Assembly: GCA_009602725.1 (NCBI GenBank)
Contig: WELB01000098.1
Span: 386,432 to 450,431, forward strand
DNA from: Spirogloea muscicola
Lineage: Eukaryota > Streptophyta > Zygnematophyceae > Spirogloeales > Spirogloeaceae
Direction of reading: 5' to 3'
Length of the DNA: 64,000 nt
Each line of letters begins with the position of its first letter. The stretch's first letter is position 1. Shown in pieces: positions 24,382-34,642 of this stretch. A program made the position numbers and the translations under genes. A model generated the notes under the pieces. The model saw nothing but the letters and a program-made list of their open reading frames with translations, did no database searches and was not told the DNA's origin.

Positions 24382-27300
24382 CAGGTGAAGAGCGAGCTGC
24401 AGGTTCAACTGCTACTTGATAATGCTTACGCGTGCAATTTCTATCAATATCAGGAGTACACACAGAATGTTCAACAAGCATGCTCAAGGCTACACAATTG
24501 TAAAGAGGAAAGTGGACGACTCACGCGACAAAGAGGGCCCGGAGCTTGTCAAGAGTGGCAAGCGTATGGTCGGTCTCTGATTCTAGAAAGTTGGGGGTGG
24601 AGGGTATGTCAGGCTTTGGGCCGCACAAGCCATCAGATTGCTCAGCCAGTAGCTTCTGCAAAGTGCCCCCATCATCGGCATACGATGTCCAAGCCTCACT
24701 GGCACTCAATTTGACCTGACAAAAATTTTGAAGCATACAATCAGCAAATGGCACACTGTCATTGAGGGGTACCACACAGTGCAGTTACCGAGCTTACAAT
24801 GTTTCAAGCATGAAATCTGCATGTGCACTAAGAAGTGTCTTGATGACTTAGCAGGGCAAGCAATCACAAGTCATTGCCTATGTCTTGCAATACAAAATGC
24901 GATACATCATTGATTCCTCAACTTTGTTGCTGACTGAAGTCTAGGGTAAGCAGAAGAGTCACAAGGGCCTGCTTACTTGCAGAGCTTCATGCTTAGAAGC
25001 TAATTCTTGCAGGAATTTAGCAAGGGCAATTACATGGCCTGAGTAACTGCACAATCGGAGGCAAATCGGGGACATAAGATCCTTTGCACCTCTCATTGGC
25101 GGCTCTTACCAAGATGATGAAGGATACATTGGTGTTAAGTTCCCGGTATCAGCATGCAGCAGCACGTGGACTTTCGATCTAACAGCTCAGGGTCACTCCA
25201 GACCCTTATATATTCTTCCTAACCAGTACATACAGAAAAGAGGGCACTCACCCTTCTCTTTGGCCTAATGGCAAACTTCCAGCTTTAAGGCCCACTTCTG
25301 CAAGTTGATTTGGGAATGAGTGTGGTCCATCAAAAAGACCCTGGCACAACTTCGAATCTGGGCGAGACAAGATGACCTGCCAGCAGATGCAACTGACAGT
25401 AAGCCTAAACTCCATGAATTTTTTGCAGAATTGCCCTTTCTATGGTCTGCTTATACAGAAACATGAATTCGGCAGCATAGATTAATATTCAATGACAATA
25501 CCTCGAAGAATCGTAGTGCTGGTCCGTGAAAGATGCTACTCCAAGGATGAGCAAAGAACAGGCTCACAATCTTCTTGACCACAGAAGTGCTGAGCAATGC
25601 CTCATCAATGGCTTCACAACAAGGTAGAGCTAGTCTGTGCATAATTTCTACTGCTTGAATGCGATGTCGTCCAATCGCAGGAACCTCCACACCTTGCTGG
25701 CATAGTACTGAGGCTGGTTCAATCTCCAGAACAGAGACTATGCTGCTCACACTCTGTGTCACCAGTCTCAGACCCTGCCATTGCAATCACAGCAGTGCAC
25801 AAAATCTTACAGATTATTGGTCAGAATACATTGGCTTGTTCATTCCACAGTACTGTGAATGTTTTGTACAAGGATGTGCATTTGAATGTCCACTGCCCCA
25901 CTTGAGAGGCTAAGCTCCCTTCCTCTACAGAAGTTGCAGGACATCTGTATCAAGATTTACATCTGCAAAGCTTTTGGAAGTCCGCAAGTCAGCATCATAT
26001 GCGACTTGCAGCAGATACATCCTTGTACCTACCTGGGGCAGACGATCTAAGGAGGATGATTGAATTGCTCTTGCAGATTCATCCTTGAGTTCTCTTCCTA
26101 GAATTAGTGTGATGTCCCTGAGCCTGTTAGCTAATATGGCAGGCCTAAATGCCAAGGAACTTTCTTCTATGGCTTGTATGGCCAGTTGAACCTGACAGAG
26201 TCAAAATAGGATATATGAACTCTACACTTCTGCATCACAAATACTGCCATGTATAGATTACCATTGACTAGGTCTAGCAAGATCCTTGATGCATTATAGA
26301 GTTTTGCTCACCATCTGACATAATCAATCGCTTCTCTTTGAGTGAACAGCAAATGAAGCCTATCAAGAGACCATTGCACCAGGTGATTGGCATTCTTACA
26401 CGCTCAGGTACGTTTTCCCTAATGCCCCTATCACGCTGCCCGTTGCGGACAGTGTCATCTGTCCAGCCATCCTCAGAATCAATGTATGGCTGATTGTTCC
26501 ACTTCTTGGGCGAGCCACCCCCTTTGAAGACTTTGTCAGCCTCTCCCACTATATCGGATGGCTCTTCAAAATCCACCTGCAAAAGTACTGAAAGCTTTAG
26601 CATCTCAGGTACAGGTAGGTATACTGTCCTACCAGTTTCATGCCTTTATCAGGATACAGACTTGAAATGCAGCAGATTGAGCAAGTTGCCCATCTTCCTT
26701 CAGATTCTTGACTATTGGAAGCTGTCAGCAGTTTGACAGATCGTTGCCGTGGTTCCTCACAGCAATTTAAAAGTATATGAAGTAGCCTGCCTAGTAAGGG
26801 CTAAGACCTTTGCATCAAGGCTGATGCTGTCCATGTAAACGTCGAGAAGTGCACCTTGACCAACTTTCTTACTCGCTGTAGCCCTGAGAGTACAAGACGG
26901 CCCTTCTCCGTCATTGGGTTGCCTCTGACATCCAGCGATATCAAGTCTGGTGCAGTACCACATGCAAGTGTCGTTGCCAGCAATTGCATGCCCTCGTCTG
27001 AAATATAATTGTCTGAAAGGTCGATCGAAGTCACCGACGCACTGCTTTTCAATGCTTCCAAGAGCTGTTTCCAGAAGCAGACACGTGTGAGCTCTTGTAG
27101 TAAGACTATGACACATGAGGTCTAGGATCACCAGTTTTCAGACATGAGCCAGTCAAGGTGTACTATAGTTGTACTGTATCAACGGAACAAACCTTACGAG
27201 CCTTCTTGTCACTGAGTCGACAACGCCCCAGCTGCACCCACAGGCACAACTCATCCTTGGACTTGACAGCCTCCATAGTTGCAGTGAACCTTAGGTGCAT

Positions 27301-28257
27301 CAGAAGTAGAGTAAGTACTCAGCGAAGTTAATTGCACCTTCCCATGACAATCAAAGCGATATCTGTGGCAATATTCAAGCGAGGCACATCGCCCTAATAA
27401 CCTAGACAAGGAACATGCAACAAACTACGGGATATCAAGTCATCGGACAAGGATTTTGAGAATCAGCTGGTAGGCTTGCTGTACCTCTTGTCAGCAACCT
27501 CAGGCGGCAGCATCTTCCTGTCAAGCTCTTCTTTGAGAGTTTGTGCGTCATCAGCAGCTTTTGGCTGTTTCCTCTTCTGCTCACAGACATCCAATATTGC
27601 GTACAAGCACTTCTTGAGCAGCAGTCATGCAACAATACCGCAACAAAGTCAAGACTAGATGTTTGAATTGCTGACTGGCAGGGCGGAAGGATTCACCACT
27701 GAGAGGAGCTTCTAGAGCGAAGCTAATCAGGTGGAAAAGTGACTGCGGCTGACCTTCTTCTTCTTTTTCTTCTTCTTTGAGGTGGGGCCAGCTTGTTCAG
27801 CGGACTGATTGCTTAGCTCCCCATCACTATCAACGCCAGTGCTATCGTCCTCTGTTGGGAGAGTGAGGCGTCACTTTAGGCACAAAAGGCAGTATGCACA
27901 AAGGATATCACATCAGGTGCACACAAAACCCTCGAGGTGATGAGCGCATCGTCCCAAACAATGCTCAAAAACCATCTACTGCATAATTCGCAGCAGAAAC
28001 CACTGAGTATTGAGAATTATTCGCTACAAGAAGCCGTTGCACGAGCAGAAACCTGGCTTGGAGTCGTCATCACTGGAGTCAGACTGTGCTGCCTCATTGG
28101 AAACAGCTGCTACGGAGCTCACAGACTCCACAGTCTCAGAGGACTGGGGCAGATCTGAAGGCTGGGACGAACTCCTCTGCTCCTGCTCTGACTCGTTGCC
28201 AACTGGTGAGCTTGTCGGGCCCGAAGCCTTTCCTGACGACTCCTGGCCAGGTGCCAT
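24382..28257 (-). CDS. Leucine-rich repeat protein with SAPS (PP6 regulatory subunit) domain
   Basis: Exons (minus): 28257-28053, 27851-27754, 27612-27485, 27289-27193, 27064-26873, 26576-about 26412, 26394-26320, 26191-26033, 25774-25502, 25376-25252, about 25103-24977, 24715-24525, tentative last 24397-24382. The protein opens with a Ser/Glu/Asp-rich disordered region and a lysine run, then ribonuclease-inhibitor-type LRRs (SVTSIDLSDNYISDEGMQLL, LISLDVRGNPMTEKG). After an acidic linker comes a helical half resembling SAPS domains: LHLLFTQREAIDY; GRHRIQAVEIMHRL with SVVKKIVSLFFAHPWSSIFH, aligning with the family's LDLFFKYxWNNFLH block; SGHVIALAKF for GHLTRIAN; and SEAWTSYADDGGTLQKL for the WxxFV...L block. 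SAPS proteins are PP6/Sit4 phosphatase regulatory subunits. The join of exons 6 and 7 is unresolved: phase-compatible introns would be 17 or 56 nt. The last exon is weak. Confidence 0.65.
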
Positions 28258-28930
28258 ATGTGCTCCTATGAGCCCTAGTTCCTGATACTATGCCGCGTCT
28301 GACTCAGCCACATCCTTTGACTAGGCATGTGAAACATTCTCCTCCTGAAGTTCTGAAATAGGAGATGCGTGGCCGCAGCCTTTGGAGCACCGCAGCCCTG
28401 TTCTCCTGCAGCTGGCGAGGTGCAGCCTGCTGCTGGATGCGACCATGCACGCGCCGGCTTGGACCAAAGCAGCTGGTTGGACCCCAAGGATGCAGCTCGT
28501 CGTCGTGCCTCGGTGTGGGAAAGCAGCAGGGCCCCCCGTCTGTGCTCGGCACAGGTAAGGCGGCGGAGCTGCCGGCGACGGCGCCGGCATCAAGGAAATG
28601 GCGCGTGTATTGAGTGATCAAGGTCTCAATCTATTGAGTGATGGAGGGTCTGAGTGATTCTGCAGGCGGGAGAGCAGCGCATGGGCTTACTGGCCACGGA
28701 CCCTTTCTGATGTTGTGACTTCTTTGATGGGCTGGCTTTTCACAGCCCTTGGTCCCCTTCGGAGGAAATTGCACCTTCCTTTGATTCTGACCCCAGAGTC
28801 TCGTTTGGGGCCAGATAGAAAGAGAGCCATTCTTTGTCCCTTTTTCCGTGCTGGCTTTGCACAGCGCTCGCTGAGTCCTCACTTTTATACACTACTTGAG
28901 AATATCGCAAGTCTAGGATATGCACGACGT
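28258..28930. repeat. Intergenic with decayed dispersed repeats
   Basis: 28258-28615 shows no gene. 28620-28870 holds a fragment of module B (GTGATGGAGGGTCTGAGTGA) and a forward and an inverted hairpin core (GGGCTGGCTTTTCACAGCCC near 28729). Confidence 0.5.
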
Positions 28931-28939
28931 GATAACTTC

Positions 28940-29330
28940 CAGCCCAGGTGGGCATGCCGGCAGCCTATATGTCATTTTTGCGACTTCGTGTCAGCCTGTT
29001 TGCAGCGAGCTCAGGCTCATGCTTTGCACCAGCAAGCTGGTCGAGCCTTAGCTGGTGGCACAAGAGCTTGTCAATTGCCGTCTGGTATTCAGGCATCAGT
29101 CAGCGACCTCTATGTGCTGTCGTGCTTACGGAGCGGGTCAGCTTAGCAGCAGGTGATGTATATCTGTAAACGTGCTTGCATTTGTACTTGGCCACACAGG
29201 CCCTCCTTCACAAAATTCACACTCCATTCTTTTGAGTCAACTTAGCAGCGGGTGATGTACATCTGTCAATGTGCTTGTCTTTTTATTGGCCACTCATGCC
29301 CTCCATCACTTTATACACATTCATTCTCAT
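28940..29330 (+). repeat. Dispersed repeat with short conserved ORF, copy 2, with tandem tail
   Basis: ORF peptide blocks RAQAHALHQQAGRALAGG, LPSGIQASVSDLYVL match 8160-8375. The module-B tail (GTCAGCTTAGCAGCAGGTGA ... GGCCCTCC) is present twice in tandem, at about 29138-29230 and 29231-29320. Confidence 0.75.
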
Positions 29331-29518
29331 TTTCTGAAAGAATCACTTTCTTTTCCAAGTGGGAGCGGTGACTGTGATTGGCTATCCCAAATAAGATGAA
29401 GATAAAGATAAGATAAAGAATGAACAAAGTACGAAGGGGCCAGAAAAATGCTAAAGCACGCAGCGACCCGAGTGCCAACTCCAACGGTGCTCAACAACCA
29501 AGGGTGCTCAACAACGAA

Positions 29519-29975
29519 AGAAGTGGCACTCCCAATGGGGGCAAGGGCTGTGAAAAGCCAGCCCGAAAAAGGATTGACCAAGGTTCGAAGGGGCCAAATG
29601 ATGGAGGGGCCTAAAAATCGCTAAGCAGCTCCGAAGGGGCCTGAAGATGCTACGTCAGAACGGGGGAGGATGGACCACTCAGTGGTTACGAGTGAGGAGC
29701 CTCAAATCCCGACAGACTAGCTGCCGGAAAACTATCCCCCTGACAGTGTTCGGCATCTTCCAGGATGGGGGATAGTTTACCGGCAGCTAGTCTGTCGGAT
29801 GTGAGGCTCCTCACTCGTAACTACTAAGTGGTCCATCCTCCCCCGTTCTGCCATAGCCTCTCAAGGCCCCGCAGTCGCTGCTTAGCTCGTAGTTTGGCCC
29901 CTTCGAACCTTGTCAATTCTTTTCGGGCTGGCTTCTCACAGCCCTTGCCCCCATTGAGAGAGCCACTTCTTCTTC
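29519..29975. repeat. Foldback pair: two inverted copies of the dispersed repeat
   Basis: The left arm 29519-29741 is the reverse complement of the right arm 29767-29975 with few differences over about 210 bp, separated by a 25-bp spacer. Landmarks, written in right-arm orientation: GGGGGATAGTTT, CCGGCAGCTAGTCTGTCGG, CTCCTCACTCGTAAC, GTGGTCCATCCTCCCCCGTT, GGCCCCTTCGAACCTTG, GGGCTGGC core and CCACTTCTT end. The innermost 80 bp are the best matched. Confidence 0.85.
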
Positions 29976-30149
29976 CAGGAGGCCGGATACACGGTGGCAT
30001 TGGAGAACACGTCGGTCATGCCCATCCTCCAGGTTACTGAGAGGTTACTGAGAGTCCGATTGCTGTCTCAGTCCTTAGCACTCCGGCTCCTACAGACCTT
30101 TTCCATTCCTTTGGGCTGGCCTCTCCCAGCCACCAATGATTCTGGCCGC

Positions 30150-30490
30150 GCTTGCTCCATCCTCCAGAGCGCCGACGGACTCCACACGCGCCGCGTCGAC
30201 CTGGTAGCGTCCACGCCGGGCGGCGGCGCGCGCTTCATCGCTGATGTGGTCACCACTGATGTGGTCGACCGCTCCAACCCGGGGGTCTCTGCCTCGGGGG
30301 CTGGCCACGCTGCGGCGAAGGCCGCTCGCAGCAAGGCGGCCAAATACGCCGACCACCCGGCTGCAGATGAGTTCGTACCCCTGGCCGTGGACGTGCACGG
30401 GGCTCTCGGATCCCAGTGGCTCGACCTGCTGGCCAGGCTTGCGCGGCGCGGTGAGCCGGCTGACTTCAACGCCGCTGGCTCGTGGGCTCA
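30150..30490 (+). pseudogene. LINE-like retrotransposon ORF fragment (region after reverse transcriptase)
   Basis: An open stretch with TRRVDLVASTPGGGARFIAD, SGAGHAAAKAARSKAAKYAD and DEFVPLAVDVHGALGSQW. This pattern (rDxxVxxP ... A...A...KxxKY ... FVPLxVExxGxxG) is what I know from the C-terminal end of reverse-transcriptase ORFs in algal and plant non-LTR-type elements. There is no reverse transcriptase upstream, so it is a fragment embedded among repeats. The element class is inferred. Confidence 0.45.
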
Positions 30491-30590
30491 GGTATATCGT
30501 ATGCGATTGTCCGTTCTCCCTTCAGCGGTCCATGGCCCATGGCTTGCTTCTGCATGCTAGCCGTGCACTCGCTGCGGGCTCCGGCTTTTG

Positions 30591-30803
30591 TCAGGGGGAT
30601 AGTTTTCCGGCAGCTAATCTGTCGGATTTTGAGGCTCCTCACTCGTAACTACTGAGTGGTCCATCCTCCCGCGTTCTGCCATAGCCTCTTCAGGCCCCGC
30701 AGTCGCTGCTTAGCTCGTAGTTTGGCCCCTTCGAACCTTGTCAAATCTTTTCGGGCTGGCTTCTCACAGCCCTTGCCCCCATTGGGAGAGCCACTTCTTC
30801 TTG
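30591..30803 (+). repeat. Dispersed hairpin-core repeat, copy 3
   Basis: Near-identical to the right arm of the foldback over about 210 bp (GGGGGATAGTTTTCCGGCAG to GAGAGCCACTTCTTCTT). The preceding 60 bp (TGCATGCTAGCCGTGCACTC) match the segment before the copy at 62005. Confidence 0.8.
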
Positions 30804-31045
30804 TTCCGGGTCTGAGCCACTGCCGGGTCAACGCCAGCCTCCACGGTGACGGGACCCAGTGACGGTAGCAGGTGGCCCCAAGCCCCTGCCTGCTGGAACT
30901 CGCGCATCACCTTATCGCCGTTACCGTCGTCATACCAGCGGCCGACAATGACCGTGATCCAGGGTTGCCGCATCGCACGGCCAGCTGTCGCTCGAGGTGA
31001 TGGCCGATCTACGCCGTCCGATGCGGCCAGGGGAGGGTTTAAGCC

Positions 31046-31085
<40 letters not shown>

Positions 31086-31829
31086 CCNAGCGGCGGCGGC
31101 GACGGCGGCGGCGGCCACGGCGGCAGCGGCGGCAGCGGCGGGAACAGCGGCGCCGCCACCGCCTGCGGCTGCGCCTCAAACGAGGTCCGGCCCCGCCACG
31201 CACAAGCCTGGCCTTGTGTTCAGCGCGCCTCATTGGCCGCAGTGGGGCCGCCGTGCTGGGGTTTATACGAGAGCGATTCATGCTCCTCGGTAGTGAGGTC
31301 AAGGGGTTTGGGGAGGCCACCGCAGCATCTGCCGCTGGGGACCTCGTAGGATTGCGACGAGCGGACTAGCTGGCAGTGCTGGCAGTTGGCGACCATGCCG
31401 TCGCAATCCTGGCAATCAGTCTAGTCGCTTCACTCCCCCTAGTCGTGTCATCTTGTGCCGAAGACGCTGTTAGTGTGATACGGAGGCAGAGGTGTTGCAC
31501 TAGCTTCTGCTGCGGCTGTTGCTGCTTATTGAGTAACTGGTAGTGGAGAAGGCCCGTACCTTTGGGCAGGGATATGAGGAGACAAAGCTGTGAATAGAGA
31601 TGTGGTGGCTTTATCGAGTGGCTTTTGAGTGACATGACTGGCTTATGGCGGATAACTGCCTTCTTGCCATCGCTCGTGAAGTTTTGTCCTGCGGTTGCAG
31701 GCAGGTGCTGGGGACTGCCCACCTATCAGTGTGTTTCCTGTGGTCGTCATCGCTCATCCAGCTCGGCTTGGTAGTTGAGCTTCTCATTGCTGCTTCCTGC
31801 TGCTGTTTGTGCCCTTGCAGGCAGCAGCC
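30804..31829. other. Unassigned sequence with poly-C join and eS7 upstream region
   Basis: 30805-31000 on the minus strand is open with PWITVIVGRWYDDGNGDKVM and WGHLLPSLGPVTVEAGVDP, resembling an exon of an unidentified gene or element. 31047-31084 is 38 C, followed by an N at 31088 and GCC-repeat sequence, which looks like an assembly join. 31300-31829 has no visible gene and should contain the eS7 promoter. Confidence 0.4.
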
Positions 31830-33251
31830 ATGTTCACGGCACGCAGGAAGATCCAGAAAGAAAAGGGCCAGGAGCCAGACGAGTTTGAGGAGACAGTTGC
31901 TCAGGTATGGCAATGTATTTCAATGCAATGTGGGAGTTGCCTTTGCATCGCAGACCATTTGAGAAGAGGGTTCCTGAGTAATGTGGCGGCGGTCAGTTGT
32001 GGGTATGATGAGAAACTGTCGCCCCAGTCCTACATGCGTGCTTGCACGCTCTGAGGATTGACGATAGCACGTCAGTCTGACCCAGCATTGACCTGAATGT
32101 CTTATTCTCCATCTTCTTGTTGCTGTACATGACTTTGTCGGACTAGCCAAGGAATGCAGCATCTAGTGAATTGTGCAGTAGTGTCTAGTCGTCTCTGCAT
32201 GGCCTCCAGTCTCATTCGCGGAGCCTTGGGCTTGGGGTCTACAGGCTCTCTTCGACTTGGAGGCCACAAATCAGGAGCTCAAGAGCGATCTCAAAGACCT
32301 CTACATCAACTCCGCGAAGTAAGTCTGACCTTGATGCAGAAACCTGTATATTTCTGAGCTCTCCTCTTCATTGGACCAGCTGCCTATTATGGTGTGCTTG
32401 TGCATTGAGCTCAATCAATATGTATGTGTTGACATAGTAAAGAACTGCCAGCCCTTTGCAGTACGTAGCTATCCAATCATTGGCTGCAGTGCTGACCAGC
32501 AATTGGTCGCCATTGCAGGGAGATCGATGTATCCAGCAGCCGGAAAGCTATCATTGTCCAGGTACCCTTCCGGTTGCGGAAGGCATTCCAGAAAATCCAT
32601 GCCCGGTTGATTCGCGAGCTCGAGAAGAAGTTCAGCGGCAAGGTGGGCATCTTCATACTGTATACATGCTTGACAAGTTTAGTTTCTGCTGCTTTGATCA
32701 TGATTGGTGCTGCTTTCGAGCACATGTGCTGACAGCGCCATGGATACTCTCATCTGAGCAGGATGTTGTCCTGGTCACCACAAGACGTATCCTCAAGCCA
32801 CCCAAGAAGGGTTCTGCTGCCCAGAGGCCTCGCTCACGCACCTTGACCTCTGTCCACGAGGCCATACTGGAAGACCTTGTCTTTCCAACGGAGATTGTTG
32901 GAAAGAGGTGGCGATTCCGTCTGGATGGATCACGCATCATGCGGGTATGTGATGTGATCGTTTACAGTGTCATGGGAAAGCACCCATAATCATTGCTGAA
33001 AGCAGCTGCTTCGGCTGGGATCTCGGCAGGGGCTAGTTAGGTTGCTAGCTTGAGGCCTGGCAAAAGCCGAGGCTATGCTGCCAGCTCCTCATCCAGAACA
33101 ATGCATGCGTGCATGCCTTGAGCAGGTGTATCTGGACCCAAAAGAGCGGAATAGCACCGAGTACAAGTTAGAGACGTTTGGGGGTGTCTACAAGAAGCTC
33201 ACGGGCAAGGAAGTGACTTTCGAGTTCCCTGTTGCTGAAGCCACCGCGTAG
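31830..33251 (+). CDS. RPS7: 40S ribosomal protein eS7
   Basis: Small-subunit ribosomal protein needed for 18S rRNA maturation. Five exons (31830-31904, 32245-32318, 32519-32642, 32762-32944, 33126-33251) sum to 582 nt, 193 residues, the normal length. Recognised blocks: [117 protein letters not shown], and the C-terminal [16 protein letters not shown] with [13 protein letters not shown]. No alterations; a functional gene. Confidence 0.98.
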
Positions 33252-33620
33252 AGCGCTAGCATGCGAATAGGTTTTCATCTGCAGCGCAAAGTTGCTAACA
33301 ATGAGCATAAGCAAGCTGCAGTGCCATGATTGATATTCATTCGTCCAAGTCTCAAGGGTACTTTTATCATCAGCTCGTTGACCTTTGGCGCCTCTCTTTG
33401 GGCTTCTCACTATCAGCGTGCCTCAGTACTGGTGGTCTGGTCACCTAAAGCTGGCTCCAATAGCAGGACAGGAGACTCCAGGCTTTGCACCAGCCTGCTC
33501 GAGTGCTTTGCTTTGGGCGCGCATGTTACCGTTCAGTGTCTTGTGCAGATGACAGCAAGCACAAAGCTTCATGCATTATTGTATGTGCCATCGCCTTACT
33601 TTGTGAGAGCTCTTTGTGAG

Positions 33621-33668
33621 AGCACTTCCTTCCATTCCTTTTTCTGAAAAGGAATGGAAGGAAGTGCT
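33621..33668. repeat. Perfect 22-bp inverted repeat with 4-nt loop
   Basis: Arms 33621-33642 and 33647-33668 are exact reverse complements around TCTG. The arm includes CCTTCCATTCCTTTT, the sequence that normally precedes the GGGCTGGC core, so this looks like two truncated repeat copies joined head to head. Confidence 0.85.
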
Positions 33669-33727
33669 TCCTCCTCCATCGCCCGGCACTGCATGTCGAT
33701 GCCCGCCGACGTAGTCGGGCGGGTAGC

Positions 33728-34080
33728 TTGGGGCATTCTAGCGTCCCGCAAGCCATCGTTGCATGCTATAGAATGCGGCTATCATTGAGTCTACGGCGCT
33801 CCCAGGCACTCGCGATACACCAGCGTGCTGGTCGTGCATTAGCCCAGGCTAATGGCTTCCGTGGTGGTGGGTTGGCGCCTCAGTATAGCTTGTCAGATAT
33901 GCATTTGCTCAGTCGGGGATATTAGTGTCCCCCTTAGCCAGCTCATTACCCAGTTAACAGGACATTTGTAAGGCTAGAATTGGTCTCCCTTTCAATTTCA
34001 TGCGCACCGCGCGCCTTCTCTCTTCCGGAAAAGGGCGATGGTTGTTGAAGGCCAGCGGAAGCAGCTCATCGGAAGGGGCC
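33728..34080 (+). repeat. Dispersed repeat with short conserved ORF, copy 3
   Basis: Peptide blocks QALAIHQRAGRALAQANGF and YSLSDMHLLSRGY then a stop. The following GTGTCCCCCTTAGCCAGCTC, GACATTTGTAAGGCTAGAAT and CATGCGCACCGCGCGCCTTC are shared with 46960-47090. Confidence 0.7.
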
Positions 34081-34260
34081 AGGGCTGCAAGACCCTAAAC
34101 CCAGAAAGACCTAACAAGCCGTGTATTGCGGACTGGAGCCTTGCGGATATCAGCGAGCCGGCACGCCGTTAAGGGCGCCACGTCTCCCGTTAGGTAGCCC
34201 TGGCGTCCACGCCGTTTAGTCAGCGGCCCCAGACCCACGCCACTGGTTGCCGTGAATCCC

Positions 34261-34293
<33 letters not shown>

Positions 34294-34302
34294 AGGTGAC
34301 CC

Positions 34303-34342
<40 letters not shown>

Positions 34343-34642
34343 TGTGTCTGCCGCCATCGCTCCGCAGTCCGGTCAGCCGCCGCCGCGCTCGGCACGGCCT
34401 GCTCTTGCTCCGCATGAGTGCTCGGCTCTGTGCTGAGCGCGGCGGACGGGCACCTGCTTTCCTGGGGGAGCCGCCAAGTCGGGTCTGGTCAGACGTTGCT
34501 TAAGGCCCGGCTCAGAGCTCTTATGGCAGTCGCGCCGTGAGCAGGCGACGGCGTCGGCCAGGCAGGTCGGCTGCGCTGCTGACAGGGAGTTCGTGGTGCC
34601 ATGCCAGGAATGACCTGCGCCTGACCTCGCGACTGATGGACG

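Larger units (their letters stand above)
33252..34642. other. Intergenic with repeats and GCC microsatellite upstream of SMG7
   Basis: 33252-33600 is the eS7 3' region. 33621-33668 is a perfect hairpin (separate entry). 33728-34080 is a dispersed repeat copy (separate entry). 34257-34345 is a CCG/GCC microsatellite within the SMG7 upstream region. Confidence 0.55.

Noticed and set aside
30846-31349. Open frame with poly-proline or poly-glycine across the poly-C run
   Set aside because: Product of the 38-nt C homopolymer and an N at an apparent assembly join.
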